37,740 nt of DNA from Acidimicrobiia bacterium (GCA_029862065.1 JAOTYB010000005.1:1-37740); one strand, 5' to 3'. Numbered from the stretch's first letter, positions 1 to 9,093 are shown. Notes: a model not told the origin generated them from the letters alone. Numbers and translations: made by a program.

Positions 1-1
1 T

Positions 2-604
2 GATAGTGCCGGTGAGCGCACGATCATCAACTACACCGAGAGCAGCCTGTTCGCCGGTGGCGACACCTCGATGGCGGCTGAGCTGGGCGGAGTCGACGCG
101 GTGCTGGTGGACGTCCGGTGGCCGTCGGGAGCCTCGGCGGCGGTGGCGGCTGCCTCCGTCGCCGGCCTTCCCTCGGTATTCGATTTCGACCGGCCGATGA
201 TCGACGGGGGGACCGACCTCATCCGGAGTGCCAGTCACGTCGCCTTCTCGCAGGCGGCTCTGGCTGCCACTTCCGGGTCGGATGATCCGGCGGTTGGGCT
301 GCAGACGATGAGCTCGAAAACCGATGCCTGGTTGGCTGTGACCGCCGGTGCCGACGGGGTGTGGTGGCTGGACGGCGGCGACGTTCGCCATCTGGCGGCT
401 TTCGATGTCCCGGTGGTCGATACCGTTGGGGCTGGAGATGTGTTTCATGGTGCCCTCGCCCTCAGCTTGGGGGAGGGTCGGGGAGAGGCCGAGGCCGTAC
501 GGTTTGCGGCTGCGGCCGCGGCTTTGAAGTGCACTAAACCGGGGGGCCGGGCGGGAGCGCCCACCCGGCCCGAAGTGGAAGCATTGCTAGAAGGAGAACA
601 CTGA
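2..604 (+). CDS. PfkB-family sugar kinase, 5' truncated by window edge
   Basis: Frame is open from base 2. C-terminal motif VVDTVGAGDVFHGALALSLGEG is the PfkB/ribokinase signature. ATGA overlap with the next gene. Confidence 0.9.
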   Translation, partial: DSAGERTIINYTESSLFAGGDTSMAAELGGVDAVLVDVRWPSGASAAVAAASVAGLPSVFDFDRPMIDGGTDLIRSASHVAFSQAALAATSGSDDPAVGLQTMSSKTDAWLAVTAGADGVWWLDGGDVRHLAAFDVPVVDTVGAGDVFHGALALSLGEGRGEAEAVRFAAAAAALKCTKPGGRAGAPTRPEVEALLEGEH

Positions 605-1644
605 TGGAAGCCGGCAAGCTGTGGGGCCTCCGCCGATTGGCCGATGCCGATGGTCGCTTCAAGATGCTGGCCGTCGACCAGCGGCCTCCGATCAAGAACC
701 TCATCTGCGAACGGCGCGGCGTGGACGAGGCCTCCTATGAGGATGTCTGTGATTTCAAGGCCCTGCTGGTCGAGGAGTTGGCCCCCCACGCCTCGGCGGT
801 GTTGCTCGACCCGCACTTCGCCTACCCGGCCGCCGGCCACCTCTTATCCCCCACCCAGGGCGTGGTCCTTACCCTCGAGGATTCGATTTTCGACGACGCT
901 CCCGGGGGGCGGCGCTCGGCTGAGATTGACAACTGGAGTGTGGCCAAGATCAAGCGGGCGGGGGGAGACGCCGTCAAGGTGCTGGCCTGGTATCGGCCCG
1001 ATGCCGACCCGGCAGTGAATGAGCACCAGCAGGAGTTCGTGGCCGCCATCGGCGATGCCTGCCGCCGGTACGACATCCCCTTCGTCTTTGAGCTGCTGGT
1101 GTATCCGTTCGCCGGAGCCGCCGGACACCACACCGACTACGTGGAGGACACGGCCAAGCGAGCCGAAGACGTGGTGGCCAGTGTGGAGACCTTCGCGGCT
1201 CCCCGGTTTGGCGTCGACCTGTTCAAGCTCGAGAGCCCGATTCCGGCCGGAGATGTCCCCGCCCAGTCCGACGACGACGGCACCACCCAGGGGTGGTTCG
1301 ATGCGCTCGGCCGGGCCGCCGACCGGCCGTGGGTCATGCTGTCGGCCGGCGCCACCCAGGAGGCCTTCCGCACCGTGTTGGGCTACGCCTATGCCGCCGG
1401 GGCCAACGGGTACCTGGCCGGCCGGGCCATCTGGTGGGATGCCTGCCAGGCCTTCCCCGACCTGGAGGCCATGCGGGGCCAGCTGCAGGTGGGCTCCGTC
1501 CCATACATGGAGAGTCTCAATCGCATGACCGACCAACAGGCGGCGCCCTGGACCGAACACCCCGGGGCCCTCGGGTCCCCGACGCTGGACGGGGCTGGGG
1601 CCGGCTTCCGGGCCACCTACGGCGATTTCGGGGGCGACGCATGA
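604..1644 (+). CDS. LacD/YihT-like class I sugar-phosphate aldolase
   Basis: MEAGKLWGLRRLADADGRFKMLAVDQRPPI start and FGVDLFKLESPI (Schiff-base Lys context) match the tagatose-bisphosphate aldolase (LacD) superfamily. Confidence 0.8.
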   Translation: MEAGKLWGLRRLADADGRFKMLAVDQRPPIKNLICERRGVDEASYEDVCDFKALLVEELAPHASAVLLDPHFAYPAAGHLLSPTQGVVLTLEDSIFDDAPGGRRSAEIDNWSVAKIKRAGGDAVKVLAWYRPDADPAVNEHQQEFVAAIGDACRRYDIPFVFELLVYPFAGAAGHHTDYVEDTAKRAEDVVASVETFAAPRFGVDLFKLESPIPAGDVPAQSDDDGTTQGWFDALGRAADRPWVMLSAGATQEAFRTVLGYAYAAGANGYLAGRAIWWDACQAFPDLEAMRGQLQVGSVPYMESLNRMTDQQAAPWTEHPGALGSPTLDGAGAGFRATYGDFGGDA

Positions 1645-3047
1645 CCATCGGCATCATTGCCCTGGCCCGGCCGACCTTCGACGTCGACTTTGCCGAGGCA
1701 GTCGCCGCCGAGGCGTTCTCCCTCATCGACGGCCTGGGCCTGGACGTCGTCGGAGATCGTGCACTGTTGTTCGATGCGGAGAGCACCGCGGCTGCCATCG
1801 AGGATCTTCGTGCCCATGATCTGGCCGCCCTGGTGGTGCTGCAGGTGACCTTCACCGATGCCACCATGACCAAGGAGTTGGCCGGGGCTATCGATGCCCC
1901 GCTTATCTTCTGGGCCTTCCCTGAAGATCGCACCGGAGGTCGGCTGCGACTCAATGCCCTGTGCGGCATCAACCTGGCAGGCCACGCTCTCCGGCGCCTC
2001 AATCGGTCGTTCTCCTATCTGTACGCCCGCCCGGGCGATCCCACGACCGTGACCGAGTTGACCAGGCTGCTGGCCGGCGGCGCCAATGTCGACACCGCGG
2101 TTCGGCTGGTCCCAGATGCCGGGGAATTATCAGCCAATGCTCTGGCGGCGGCCGATCGGGTTGGGGCGGCGCTCGACGGGCTGCGGACCGGGGTTATCGG
2201 TGACTTCCCGGATGGGTTTGACCCGTGCCGCTATGACCCCGAAGCGGTGCGCCGGCTAACCGGCATCACCGTCGATCGGGTCGAGCTGACCGAGCTGTTC
2301 GCCCGGGCCGATCAGGTTCCTTCGCCGGCGGTGGCCCAAGCGCGGGAGCGGGCAGCCGGTTCGCTGGGGTCACTCGACGATCTCGACCAGGGAGAGCTGG
2401 ACAACAGTCTCCGTTTGTACGGAGGGTTGCAGAGCCTGGTGATCGACAACGAATGGGCCGGACTGGCCACTCGCTGCTGGCCCGAGTGCTTCACCGAGTA
2501 CGGGGGAGCGGCCTGCGCACCGCAGGCCATGCTGTCCGATGACGGCACCCCCTCCATGTGTGAGGCCGATGTCTACGGCACCCTCACCGGTCTCATCCTG
2601 CAAGAACTGTCGGGCGAGGCGCCGTTCGTGGCCGATCTCGTCGACATCGATCCCGACGACAACAGTGCAGCAGTGTGGCATTGTGGCCTGGCTCCCCTCA
2701 GCATGGTCGGCCAGGACGCCGACGCCTCGCCGACCGTGCATTCCAATCGCCGCAAACCGCTGCTGCACGAGTTCGTCCTCAAACCCGGCCGGGTGACCAT
2801 CGCCCGGTTGAGCCAGGCGGCCGACCGACATCAGCTCGTCGTGGGCGGTGGTGAAATGCTGCCTGCTCCCCTGCCCTTCTCGGGCACGGCCGGGGTTGTG
2901 CGGTTCGACAAACCAGCAGCCGATGTGCTGGCCACCATCATGGCCGAGGGTCTCGAGCATCACTACGGCATCGTGTACGGCGAGTACGAGGAGGAGCTCC
3001 TCGCCCTGGCCGCCAAATGGGAGCTGCCGGTGGTAAACCTGACATGA
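1641..3047 (+). CDS. L-fucose/L-arabinose isomerase-like protein
   Basis: Start at MTIGIIALARPTFDVDFAE (ATGA overlap). CWPECFTEYGGAACAPQAMLSDDGTPSMCEADVYG and C-terminal GTAGVVRF...YGEYEEELLALAAKWELPVV fit the fucose-isomerase-like family. Confidence 0.78.
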   Translation: MTIGIIALARPTFDVDFAEAVAAEAFSLIDGLGLDVVGDRALLFDAESTAAAIEDLRAHDLAALVVLQVTFTDATMTKELAGAIDAPLIFWAFPEDRTGGRLRLNALCGINLAGHALRRLNRSFSYLYARPGDPTTVTELTRLLAGGANVDTAVRLVPDAGELSANALAAADRVGAALDGLRTGVIGDFPDGFDPCRYDPEAVRRLTGITVDRVELTELFARADQVPSPAVAQARERAAGSLGSLDDLDQGELDNSLRLYGGLQSLVIDNEWAGLATRCWPECFTEYGGAACAPQAMLSDDGTPSMCEADVYGTLTGLILQELSGEAPFVADLVDIDPDDNSAAVWHCGLAPLSMVGQDADASPTVHSNRRKPLLHEFVLKPGRVTIARLSQAADRHQLVVGGGEMLPAPLPFSGTAGVVRFDKPAADVLATIMAEGLEHHYGIVYGEYEEELLALAAKWELPVVNLT

Positions 3048-4138
3048 CCATCCGCTACGGGATCATCGGCTCGGGAATCATGGGTATCGAGCACATCCAG
3101 AACATCAACCATCTGGATGACGGGGTGGTGGTGGCCGTTGCCGATCCGATCGAGGAAATGCAGGCCTGGGGAGCCGCCGAGGCCAACGGTGAGGTCGAGA
3201 CGTTCGCCGACCACAAGGATCTGCTGGCCGCCGACCTGGTGGATGCCGTGGTGGTTGCGTCGCCCAATATGACTCACGCCGACGTGCTCGATGACGTGCT
3301 GGCCGTTGACGGGCTGCACGTGATGGTCGAGAAGCCGCTGGCCACCACCGTCGCCGACTGCCGGCGCATCATCTCGGCCGCCGAAGGGCGAACCGGCGTG
3401 GTGTGGGTGGGCCTCGAGTACCGGTATATGCCGGCCGCCGCCCGGCTCCTCCGGGAGGTAAAGGGAGGTGCAGTCGGCACGCTTCGCCAGGTGGCCATTC
3501 GCGAGCACCGCTTCCCCTTCCTGCCCAAGATCGGCCATTGGAATCGCTTTAACCGCAACACCGGCGGCACGCTGGTGGAGAAGTGCTGTCACTTCTTCGA
3601 CCTGATGAACCTCATCGTCGAGGCAGAGCCGGTCCGGGTGATGGCCAGTGGGGGACAGGATTTCAACCATCTCGACGAGTCCTACGACGGGGAGGTCCCC
3701 GACATCCTCGATGCAGCGCTGGTGATCTTTGAGTATGAGAACGGCGCCCGGGCGATGCTCGACCTGTGTATGTATGCCGAGGCCACCAAACACCAGGAAG
3801 AGATCGCGGTGGTCGGAGACAGAGGGAAGGTGGAAGCCCTCACTCCCGGCCCGGTCTCTCGTGGCGCCGACCCCCGGCAAGTGGTCCGCATCGGCAATCG
3901 GGCGGCTTCGACCGTGGAGGAACTGATTGTCGACGACGACCGAATTCAATGGCAGGGCGGCCACCACGGCTCCAGCTACATCGAGCACGTCGAGTTTCTC
4001 GAAGCCATCCGGACCGGACAGCCGGCGGCCGTCACGCTGGAGGACGGCTTGATCTCGGTGGCCATGGGTCTGGCCGCCCAGCAGTCGATTGCCGAGGGCC
4101 GGGTGGTCGAAATGGCTGAGGTCCTGGGCGTCTCTTAG
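3044..4138 (+). CDS. Gfo/Idh/MocA-family oxidoreductase or NAD-dependent glycosidase
   Basis: N-terminal Rossmann motif YGIIGSGIMGIEH, then VEKPLATT. Start at MTIRYGIIG, ATGA overlap with the preceding gene. Confidence 0.88.
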   Translation: MTIRYGIIGSGIMGIEHIQNINHLDDGVVVAVADPIEEMQAWGAAEANGEVETFADHKDLLAADLVDAVVVASPNMTHADVLDDVLAVDGLHVMVEKPLATTVADCRRIISAAEGRTGVVWVGLEYRYMPAAARLLREVKGGAVGTLRQVAIREHRFPFLPKIGHWNRFNRNTGGTLVEKCCHFFDLMNLIVEAEPVRVMASGGQDFNHLDESYDGEVPDILDAALVIFEYENGARAMLDLCMYAEATKHQEEIAVVGDRGKVEALTPGPVSRGADPRQVVRIGNRAASTVEELIVDDDRIQWQGGHHGSSYIEHVEFLEAIRTGQPAAVTLEDGLISVAMGLAAQQSIAEGRVVEMAEVLGVS

Positions 4139-4150
4139 GGCGCCCGCGTA

Positions 4151-5110
4151 TCAGCCCTTGGTTGAGCCGGCCAGCAGCCCGCTGACGAAGTATCTCTGCA
4201 GGGAGAAGAACACCGTAAGCGGCAAGACCATGCTCACAAATGCGGCAGCGGTGAGTATGTGCCAGTCCTGGCCGCGGCTGCCCGTCACGTTGGCCAGGAC
4301 GACGGTGACCGGTGCGACGTTTTCTGCACTTCCCACGAACGTCACGGCGATCAGATAGTCGTTCCAGGTCCAGAGGAACTGGAAGATGGCAAAGGCAGCC
4401 AGGGCTGGGACCGAAAGCGGCACGATCAGCTTCCAGAAGATCGTGAAGTGGTCACCGCCGTCAATTCGGGCCGACTCGATGACATCGCGGGGGAGGGTGG
4501 ACATGTAGTTGGTGAGCAGGAAGACGGCTAAGGGCATGCCAAAGCCGGTGTGAGTTGCCCAAACGCTGAAACTTGTCCCTTGCAGATCCAGGTCGGGGAA
4601 GATGGTCATGTCGAGTCCGAATATGCCGAGGTGGGCACCACCCACGTAGAGCTGCAACAGGGGGATCAGAGACATCTGGATGGGAACCGCCAGCAGCGAG
4701 ACCAGCAGGATGAATATCCAATTACGGCCCGGGAAGTCCATCCAGGCAAATGCGTAGGCGGCAAAGGCCGCGATGGCGATGGGGATGATGGTGGCCGGGA
4801 TGACGATGGCCAGCGAGTTGAGGAGCGCGTCGCCCATGCCGGGGGCCGCTGATCCGGTTCCGAACAGGACGAAGTCGTAGTTGTCGAGGGTGACCGATGG
4901 GTCGGAGAACCAGGTCCACCATCCCGTGGTCTTGATGTCGGACTCGCTGCGGAATGAACTGATGAACAAGCCGAGAGTTGGCACCAGCCACACGATGGCG
5001 AGGATCCAGACAATGACCTTGGTTCCGCCCCGGCTGAGTTTGTTGTACAGGCGAGTGCCGAGCGGAGCAGGGCTCTCGGTTTCTTGGCGGGTCTTGGTAT
5101 CGACGGTCAT
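4151..5110 (-). CDS. Sugar ABC transporter permease, MalG type
   Basis: About six TM segments. EAA loop ESARIDGGDHFTIFWKLIVPLSVPALAAF. C-terminus QRYFVSGLLAGSTKG. Confidence 0.92.
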   Translation of the reverse strand: MTVDTKTRQETESPAPLGTRLYNKLSRGGTKVIVWILAIVWLVPTLGLFISSFRSESDIKTTGWWTWFSDPSVTLDNYDFVLFGTGSAAPGMGDALLNSLAIVIPATIIPIAIAAFAAYAFAWMDFPGRNWIFILLVSLLAVPIQMSLIPLLQLYVGGAHLGIFGLDMTIFPDLDLQGTSFSVWATHTGFGMPLAVFLLTNYMSTLPRDVIESARIDGGDHFTIFWKLIVPLSVPALAAFAIFQFLWTWNDYLIAVTFVGSAENVAPVTVVLANVTGSRGQDWHILTAAAFVSMVLPLTVFFSLQRYFVSGLLAGSTKG

Positions 5111-6453
5111 CGGAGAGCTGCTTCTTCCTGCACCCGTCGGATGTTGATGTACATGATCGGGAGGATGAATATGAGCAGGACGGTGGCGAGGGCGGCCCCC
5201 CGACCGGCCTGGGTGAACCGGAACGCCTGATCGAACATTTCGTTGGCGATGACGTTGGTGTCGAACTCGCCGTTGGTCATCACCTTGACGATGTCGTACA
5301 CCTTCATGACAACCACGATTAGCGTCGTCACCACTACCGCGATGGTCGACCGAATATTGGGAATGGTCACCCGCCAGAAGATATCCCGATCGGTTGCCCC
5401 GTCGACCCGGGCGGCCTCGATCTGGTCACCGGGAACGGCCTTGATTGCCGAAGACAGCACGACCATGGCGAAGCCCGCCTGGATCCAGATCATGACGATG
5501 ATCAGGAAGAAGGTGTTCCACGGGAGGCGGATGAGCCAGGGGACCGGTGCCTGCCCGAAGAAATCCATGAGTGCGTTGAGGGCGCCGATCTGGGTCTCGC
5601 CGGGCGGTTGGAAGTTGTAAACGAAGCGCCAGATCACCGAAGCGCCGACCATCGAGATCGCCATTGGCAGAAAGATGATCGCTTTGACGATGGTTTCGCC
5701 CCGCTCCATCCGGTTGCTGACGGCTGCCACGAACAACCCGAGGCCGGTGGCGAAGAGGGTGACGGAAAACACCCACCACAGGTTGTTCCAAATGACTCCG
5801 CTGAGGACGGTGAAGACTGCGAACAGAACGCCGACGACCCCAACGCTGATCCAGCCGACGGTGCTCGGGTTCTCCCAGTCGGCCCGTACCCCGATCTCGC
5901 GGCCCCGGCGGACCGCCAAGAACAGCCCAACTGCCACACCGACCAATCCGGCATAGAACAGCCTGCTCCCGAATATGTCCGTCCAACCAGACACTTTGAA
6001 GAGGTCATCGTTGGTGAAGATCCACTGGAAGTTGTCGAATCCCACCCACGAGCTGCTGTCGCGGTTCTTGAGGGCGAGGATGGCGGTCCTGATGGTGGGA
6101 ATGATCAACGTGATGGACACGGCGAAGAGCGCCGGTCCGACAAACACCCACGGGCGAACCTTGTCGGCAATGGCAGCCCGACGAGGACCCGACAGGTCCT
6201 GGGTCCGTCCGAGACCGGCTCCGAGGACAGCACCGACCACGCCACCGGCGAAGATGGTGAGCAGTCCTCCGCCGACCCAGTTCCCATTGAGGAAAGCCCC
6301 TATGAGCAGGCCGAGGAATAGGCCGACTGCGCCGAGAAAGAGGCTCCAATTGGTGCGGGCCTGGTCGAGGACCAGGTTGATGAGAAAGAAGAGGGCGAAG
6401 AAGGCAACGACGGTGATGATCACCCCGATGAGGGTCGATATCACTGCTCCCAT
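5107..6453 (-). CDS. Sugar ABC transporter permease, MalF type, with long N-terminal and internal membrane extensions
   Basis: EAA loop EAARVDGATDRDIFWRVTIPNIRSTIAVV. 448 aa with extra hydrophobic segments before KVRPWVFVGPALF. 4-bp overlap with the MalG-type gene. Confidence 0.9.
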   Translation of the reverse strand: MGAVISTLIGVIITVVAFFALFFLINLVLDQARTNWSLFLGAVGLFLGLLIGAFLNGNWVGGGLLTIFAGGVVGAVLGAGLGRTQDLSGPRRAAIADKVRPWVFVGPALFAVSITLIIPTIRTAILALKNRDSSSWVGFDNFQWIFTNDDLFKVSGWTDIFGSRLFYAGLVGVAVGLFLAVRRGREIGVRADWENPSTVGWISVGVVGVLFAVFTVLSGVIWNNLWWVFSVTLFATGLGLFVAAVSNRMERGETIVKAIIFLPMAISMVGASVIWRFVYNFQPPGETQIGALNALMDFFGQAPVPWLIRLPWNTFFLIIVMIWIQAGFAMVVLSSAIKAVPGDQIEAARVDGATDRDIFWRVTIPNIRSTIAVVVTTLIVVVMKVYDIVKVMTNGEFDTNVIANEMFDQAFRFTQAGRGAALATVLLIFILPIMYINIRRVQEEAALR

Positions 6454-6525
6454 GCCAGCCTCCCTTCCCGGATCACACTAGCGAGAGGTTTTACTCCTCG
6501 CATCTGAGATCTCGTTCGGGCATAA

Positions 6526-6559
6526 GAAAGGTGGCGGTGCGTGTGCACCGCCACCTTTC
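6526..6559 (-). terminator. Intergenic stem-loop between SBP and permease genes (attenuator or mRNA 3'-end hairpin)
   Basis: GAAAGGTGGCGGTGC-GTGT-GCACCGCCACCTTTC: perfect 15-bp stem, 4-nt loop, no T-run on the minus strand. Confidence 0.75.
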
Positions 6560-6582
6560 AGTATCTGCTAGTTGGGCGAGGA

Positions 6583-7926
6583 CTACTCCTCGATGCCCTT
6601 CCAGACTTCCTCAACCTTGGCGAACGCATCCTCAACGGTCGCGTTGCCGGCTGTTATGTCGGTCGCTGCCGTCCAGAACTCACCGGCGCCAATGTCTCCG
6701 GGCATCAGGTCGGAAGCATCGAACCGGAATGGATCGGCGCTCACCAGAATTGAACCCAAGGCCTGGGCAAACGGGTCATAAAGTGTCAGGTCCTGCTTGG
6801 TGTTGGCACTTAGGAATCCGCCACCCGGTTGGAGGGCCGAGCGAGCCTCGGCGAACTCGGCACTGGACAGGTGACTCATAACTGCGAGGACCTCAGGACG
6901 GTCATCGAACATCACGTTGTGCGTCCCGGCACCCAGAACCACCGTACCGAAATCATCACTGATCGTTGGCAGGTAGAACACGTTGATGTCGCCGTCTGGC
7001 CCGAGCACTACGTCCGGGTTGGATCCGGAACGGCCCGGGTCTCCCCAGAAGTTGCCGTAGAAGTTGGCCTGGCGGTGCATCATGCAGTTGCCGGCGAGCA
7101 GCGGGAGACCGGAGTCCCCGAAGTCGGTGGATGCGATGGTGTCCTTGCCGCCGAACACATTCCCATCAACGGCCCACAAGTCGTTCACGAAGTTGCCGAC
7201 TTCGATGACCCGGGGGTCGTCGAAGGGAATCTCGTGATTGACCCACTGGTCGTAGACCTCGGGACCGTGGAGGCGAAGCATGAAATCTTCCATCCAGTCG
7301 GTGAACGGCCAGCCCGTCGCACCACCGGAACCGATTCCGATGCACCACGGCGTGTTGCCGTCGGCCTTCATTGTTTCCATCAGGGCCAGCATCTCGTCCC
7401 ATGTGGTGGGAATCGAGTAGTTGTTGGCTGCGAAGGCCGACGGGTTGTACCAGACCAGGCTCTTCAGGTCGGCCTTGCTCGGGCCTCCGTACACCTCTCC
7501 GTCCACCGTCACCAGCTCGAGCCAGAACGGGTCGAAGTCAGCTTTCATAGTGTCGGCCATGTCGCTCGGAAGGGCCTTGATCACTCCGCGGCTCGCTAGA
7601 TCCTTGACCTTGCCGGGCTGGGCATATACGCCGATGTCGGGCGGGTTGCCGCCGGCGATGCGCACGTCGTTCAGCTCCTGGAAGCTCCGGTCACCGGTGA
7701 CAATCAGCTCAATGCCGGTTCGCTCGGTGAACGGGACCAGGGCATCCTTGATGGCTTGCAGCTCCGTCGCCGTTTCCGGCGTGAAGATCTCGACAATGCC
7801 GATGTCTCCGCCGCCTCCACCGCCGCCGTCACCAGCGGTGGTGTCAGTGCTGTCGCTGTCGCCGCAGGCGGCAGCTACGAGGGCCAGTGCTGCAAAGAGC
7901 ATCACTAACCGTCTGAAGTTTTTCAC
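6583..7926 (-). CDS. Sugar ABC transporter substrate-binding lipoprotein (alpha-glucoside/AglE-like)
   Basis: MKNFRRLVMLFAALALVAAACGDSDS lipobox. Solute-binding family 1 layout (VEIFTPETATELQAIKDALVPFTERTGIELIV...). Confidence 0.9.
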   Translation of the reverse strand: MKNFRRLVMLFAALALVAAACGDSDSTDTTAGDGGGGGGGDIGIVEIFTPETATELQAIKDALVPFTERTGIELIVTGDRSFQELNDVRIAGGNPPDIGVYAQPGKVKDLASRGVIKALPSDMADTMKADFDPFWLELVTVDGEVYGGPSKADLKSLVWYNPSAFAANNYSIPTTWDEMLALMETMKADGNTPWCIGIGSGGATGWPFTDWMEDFMLRLHGPEVYDQWVNHEIPFDDPRVIEVGNFVNDLWAVDGNVFGGKDTIASTDFGDSGLPLLAGNCMMHRQANFYGNFWGDPGRSGSNPDVVLGPDGDINVFYLPTISDDFGTVVLGAGTHNVMFDDRPEVLAVMSHLSSAEFAEARSALQPGGGFLSANTKQDLTLYDPFAQALGSILVSADPFRFDASDLMPGDIGAGEFWTAATDITAGNATVEDAFAKVEEVWKGIEE

Positions 7927-8070
7927 TTCGTTTCCTCCTATTTTGGATAAGTCCTGTCTCCACCCACGCCCGTGCGCCAGGGGTTATTCAGAACCAGCAT
8001 CAAGGATAGTGCCGCCGCCGTTCAGTAACCACTGAGATCTTCGGAACGGCCGGAGCCCTAGGGTGTTTCC

Positions 8071-8847
8071 ATGCGCAATTGCACTGTGGTTCGGGTGTTT
8101 ACGGTTGGGGACTCCGGGGGGAACCCCCTTGGGGTGGTGACGGACAGCACCGGTCTCGATTCCTCAACGATGCAGCAAATAGCTGCCGATCTGGGCTTTT
8201 CCGAGACCACTTTCACCGAATGGGCAGAGGGGGAGACCCCGTCGCTTCGGATTTTCACCCCCGCCGCCGAGATGCCATTCGCCGGCCACCCGCTGGTTGG
8301 CACAGCCTGGGTGCTCAATCGAATCGCCCCGGTGACGACCCTCCAGATCCAGATCGGAGAGGTTTCGGTTCGCTTCGAGGATGACCTGGTTTGGGTCGGA
8401 CCGCCGCCCATCGACCAGCCGGTGCAGTCCGTACCCGTTACTGAGGCGGAGGCGCTGGGAGTGCCGGCCACCCGGGCGTGGCGGGTCGAAGTCCCGTCCG
8501 ACTACCTGGTGGCCGAGGTGCGGTCCGAGGCCGACTTGCTGGCCGCGCGGCCGGACGCCGATGCCCTTTCCGAAGCCGTCCACGGTCTCTACGTGTTCAC
8601 CGGACGCCGCCTCACCCGCTCACGCTTCTTCGCTCCCCGACTTGGCGTGTACGAGGACCCGGCCACCGGGTCGGCGGCGGTGGCGTTGTGCGCGGTCCTT
8701 CGCACCCTTGGCGTCGAGTCGGGCACCGAGCAGATCGTGCAGGGCCTCCCCGGCGCCTTGTCCGAGATCCGGATGACCTGGGACGGCCTCAAGGTCGAAC
8801 TCGGGGGAACCGTGGTGTTGGACGAGGTCCGAGACCTGCCGCGGTAG
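8071..8847 (+). CDS. PhzF-family isomerase-like protein
   Basis: VVRVFTVGDSGGNPLGVV, FSETTF, EMPFAGHPLVGTAW and YEDPATGSAAVAL are PhzF-family motifs. Confidence 0.92.
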   Translation: MRNCTVVRVFTVGDSGGNPLGVVTDSTGLDSSTMQQIAADLGFSETTFTEWAEGETPSLRIFTPAAEMPFAGHPLVGTAWVLNRIAPVTTLQIQIGEVSVRFEDDLVWVGPPPIDQPVQSVPVTEAEALGVPATRAWRVEVPSDYLVAEVRSEADLLAARPDADALSEAVHGLYVFTGRRLTRSRFFAPRLGVYEDPATGSAAVALCAVLRTLGVESGTEQIVQGLPGALSEIRMTWDGLKVELGGTVVLDEVRDLPR

Positions 8848-8854
8848 AGCGTTT

Positions 8855-9037
8855 CCCCTCCCTCCGGGAGGGGTGCCCCCGCCGGAGGCGGGGTGGGTCT
8901 CTGGTTGGACGAGGTCTGGGACTTGGGTCTCTCCCCCCGGAGGGGGGAGTCCCGGCGTAGCCGGGGAGGGGGGCGTTCACTTACGAATGGGCAGCGCCCC
9001 CTCCGACCCTCCGGGCCACCTCCCCCTCCGGGGGAGG
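8855..9037. repeat. Cluster of short GC-rich triloop palindromes
   Basis: CCCCTCCC-TCC-GGGAGGGG (8855-8873); CCCCGCC-GGA-GGCGGGG (8877-8893); CTCCCCCC-GGA-GGGGGGAG (8931-8949); CCCGGC-GTA-GCCGGG (8951-8965); CCTCCCCC-TCC-GGGGGAGG (9019-9037). Confidence 0.8.
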
Positions 9038-9093
9038 AAACCTCTACTCCAGATCCTCCAGCCCTTTGCTCTTCGGCTCCGCCTCATCGCGGT

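Noticed and set aside
1293-1640. N-terminal extension of the isomerase-like ORF
   Set aside because: Overlaps the aldolase in another frame. The homologous start is MTIGIIALARP at 1641 with an ATGA junction.
2963-3988. 341-aa minus-strand ORF opposite the Gfo/Idh/MocA gene
   Set aside because: Antisense shadow of a well-supported gene; His/Gly-rich composition typical of GC-driven open frames.
5608-6321. 237-aa plus-strand ORF opposite the MalF-type permease
   Set aside because: Highly charged, low-complexity translation, the antisense of hydrophobic TM helices.
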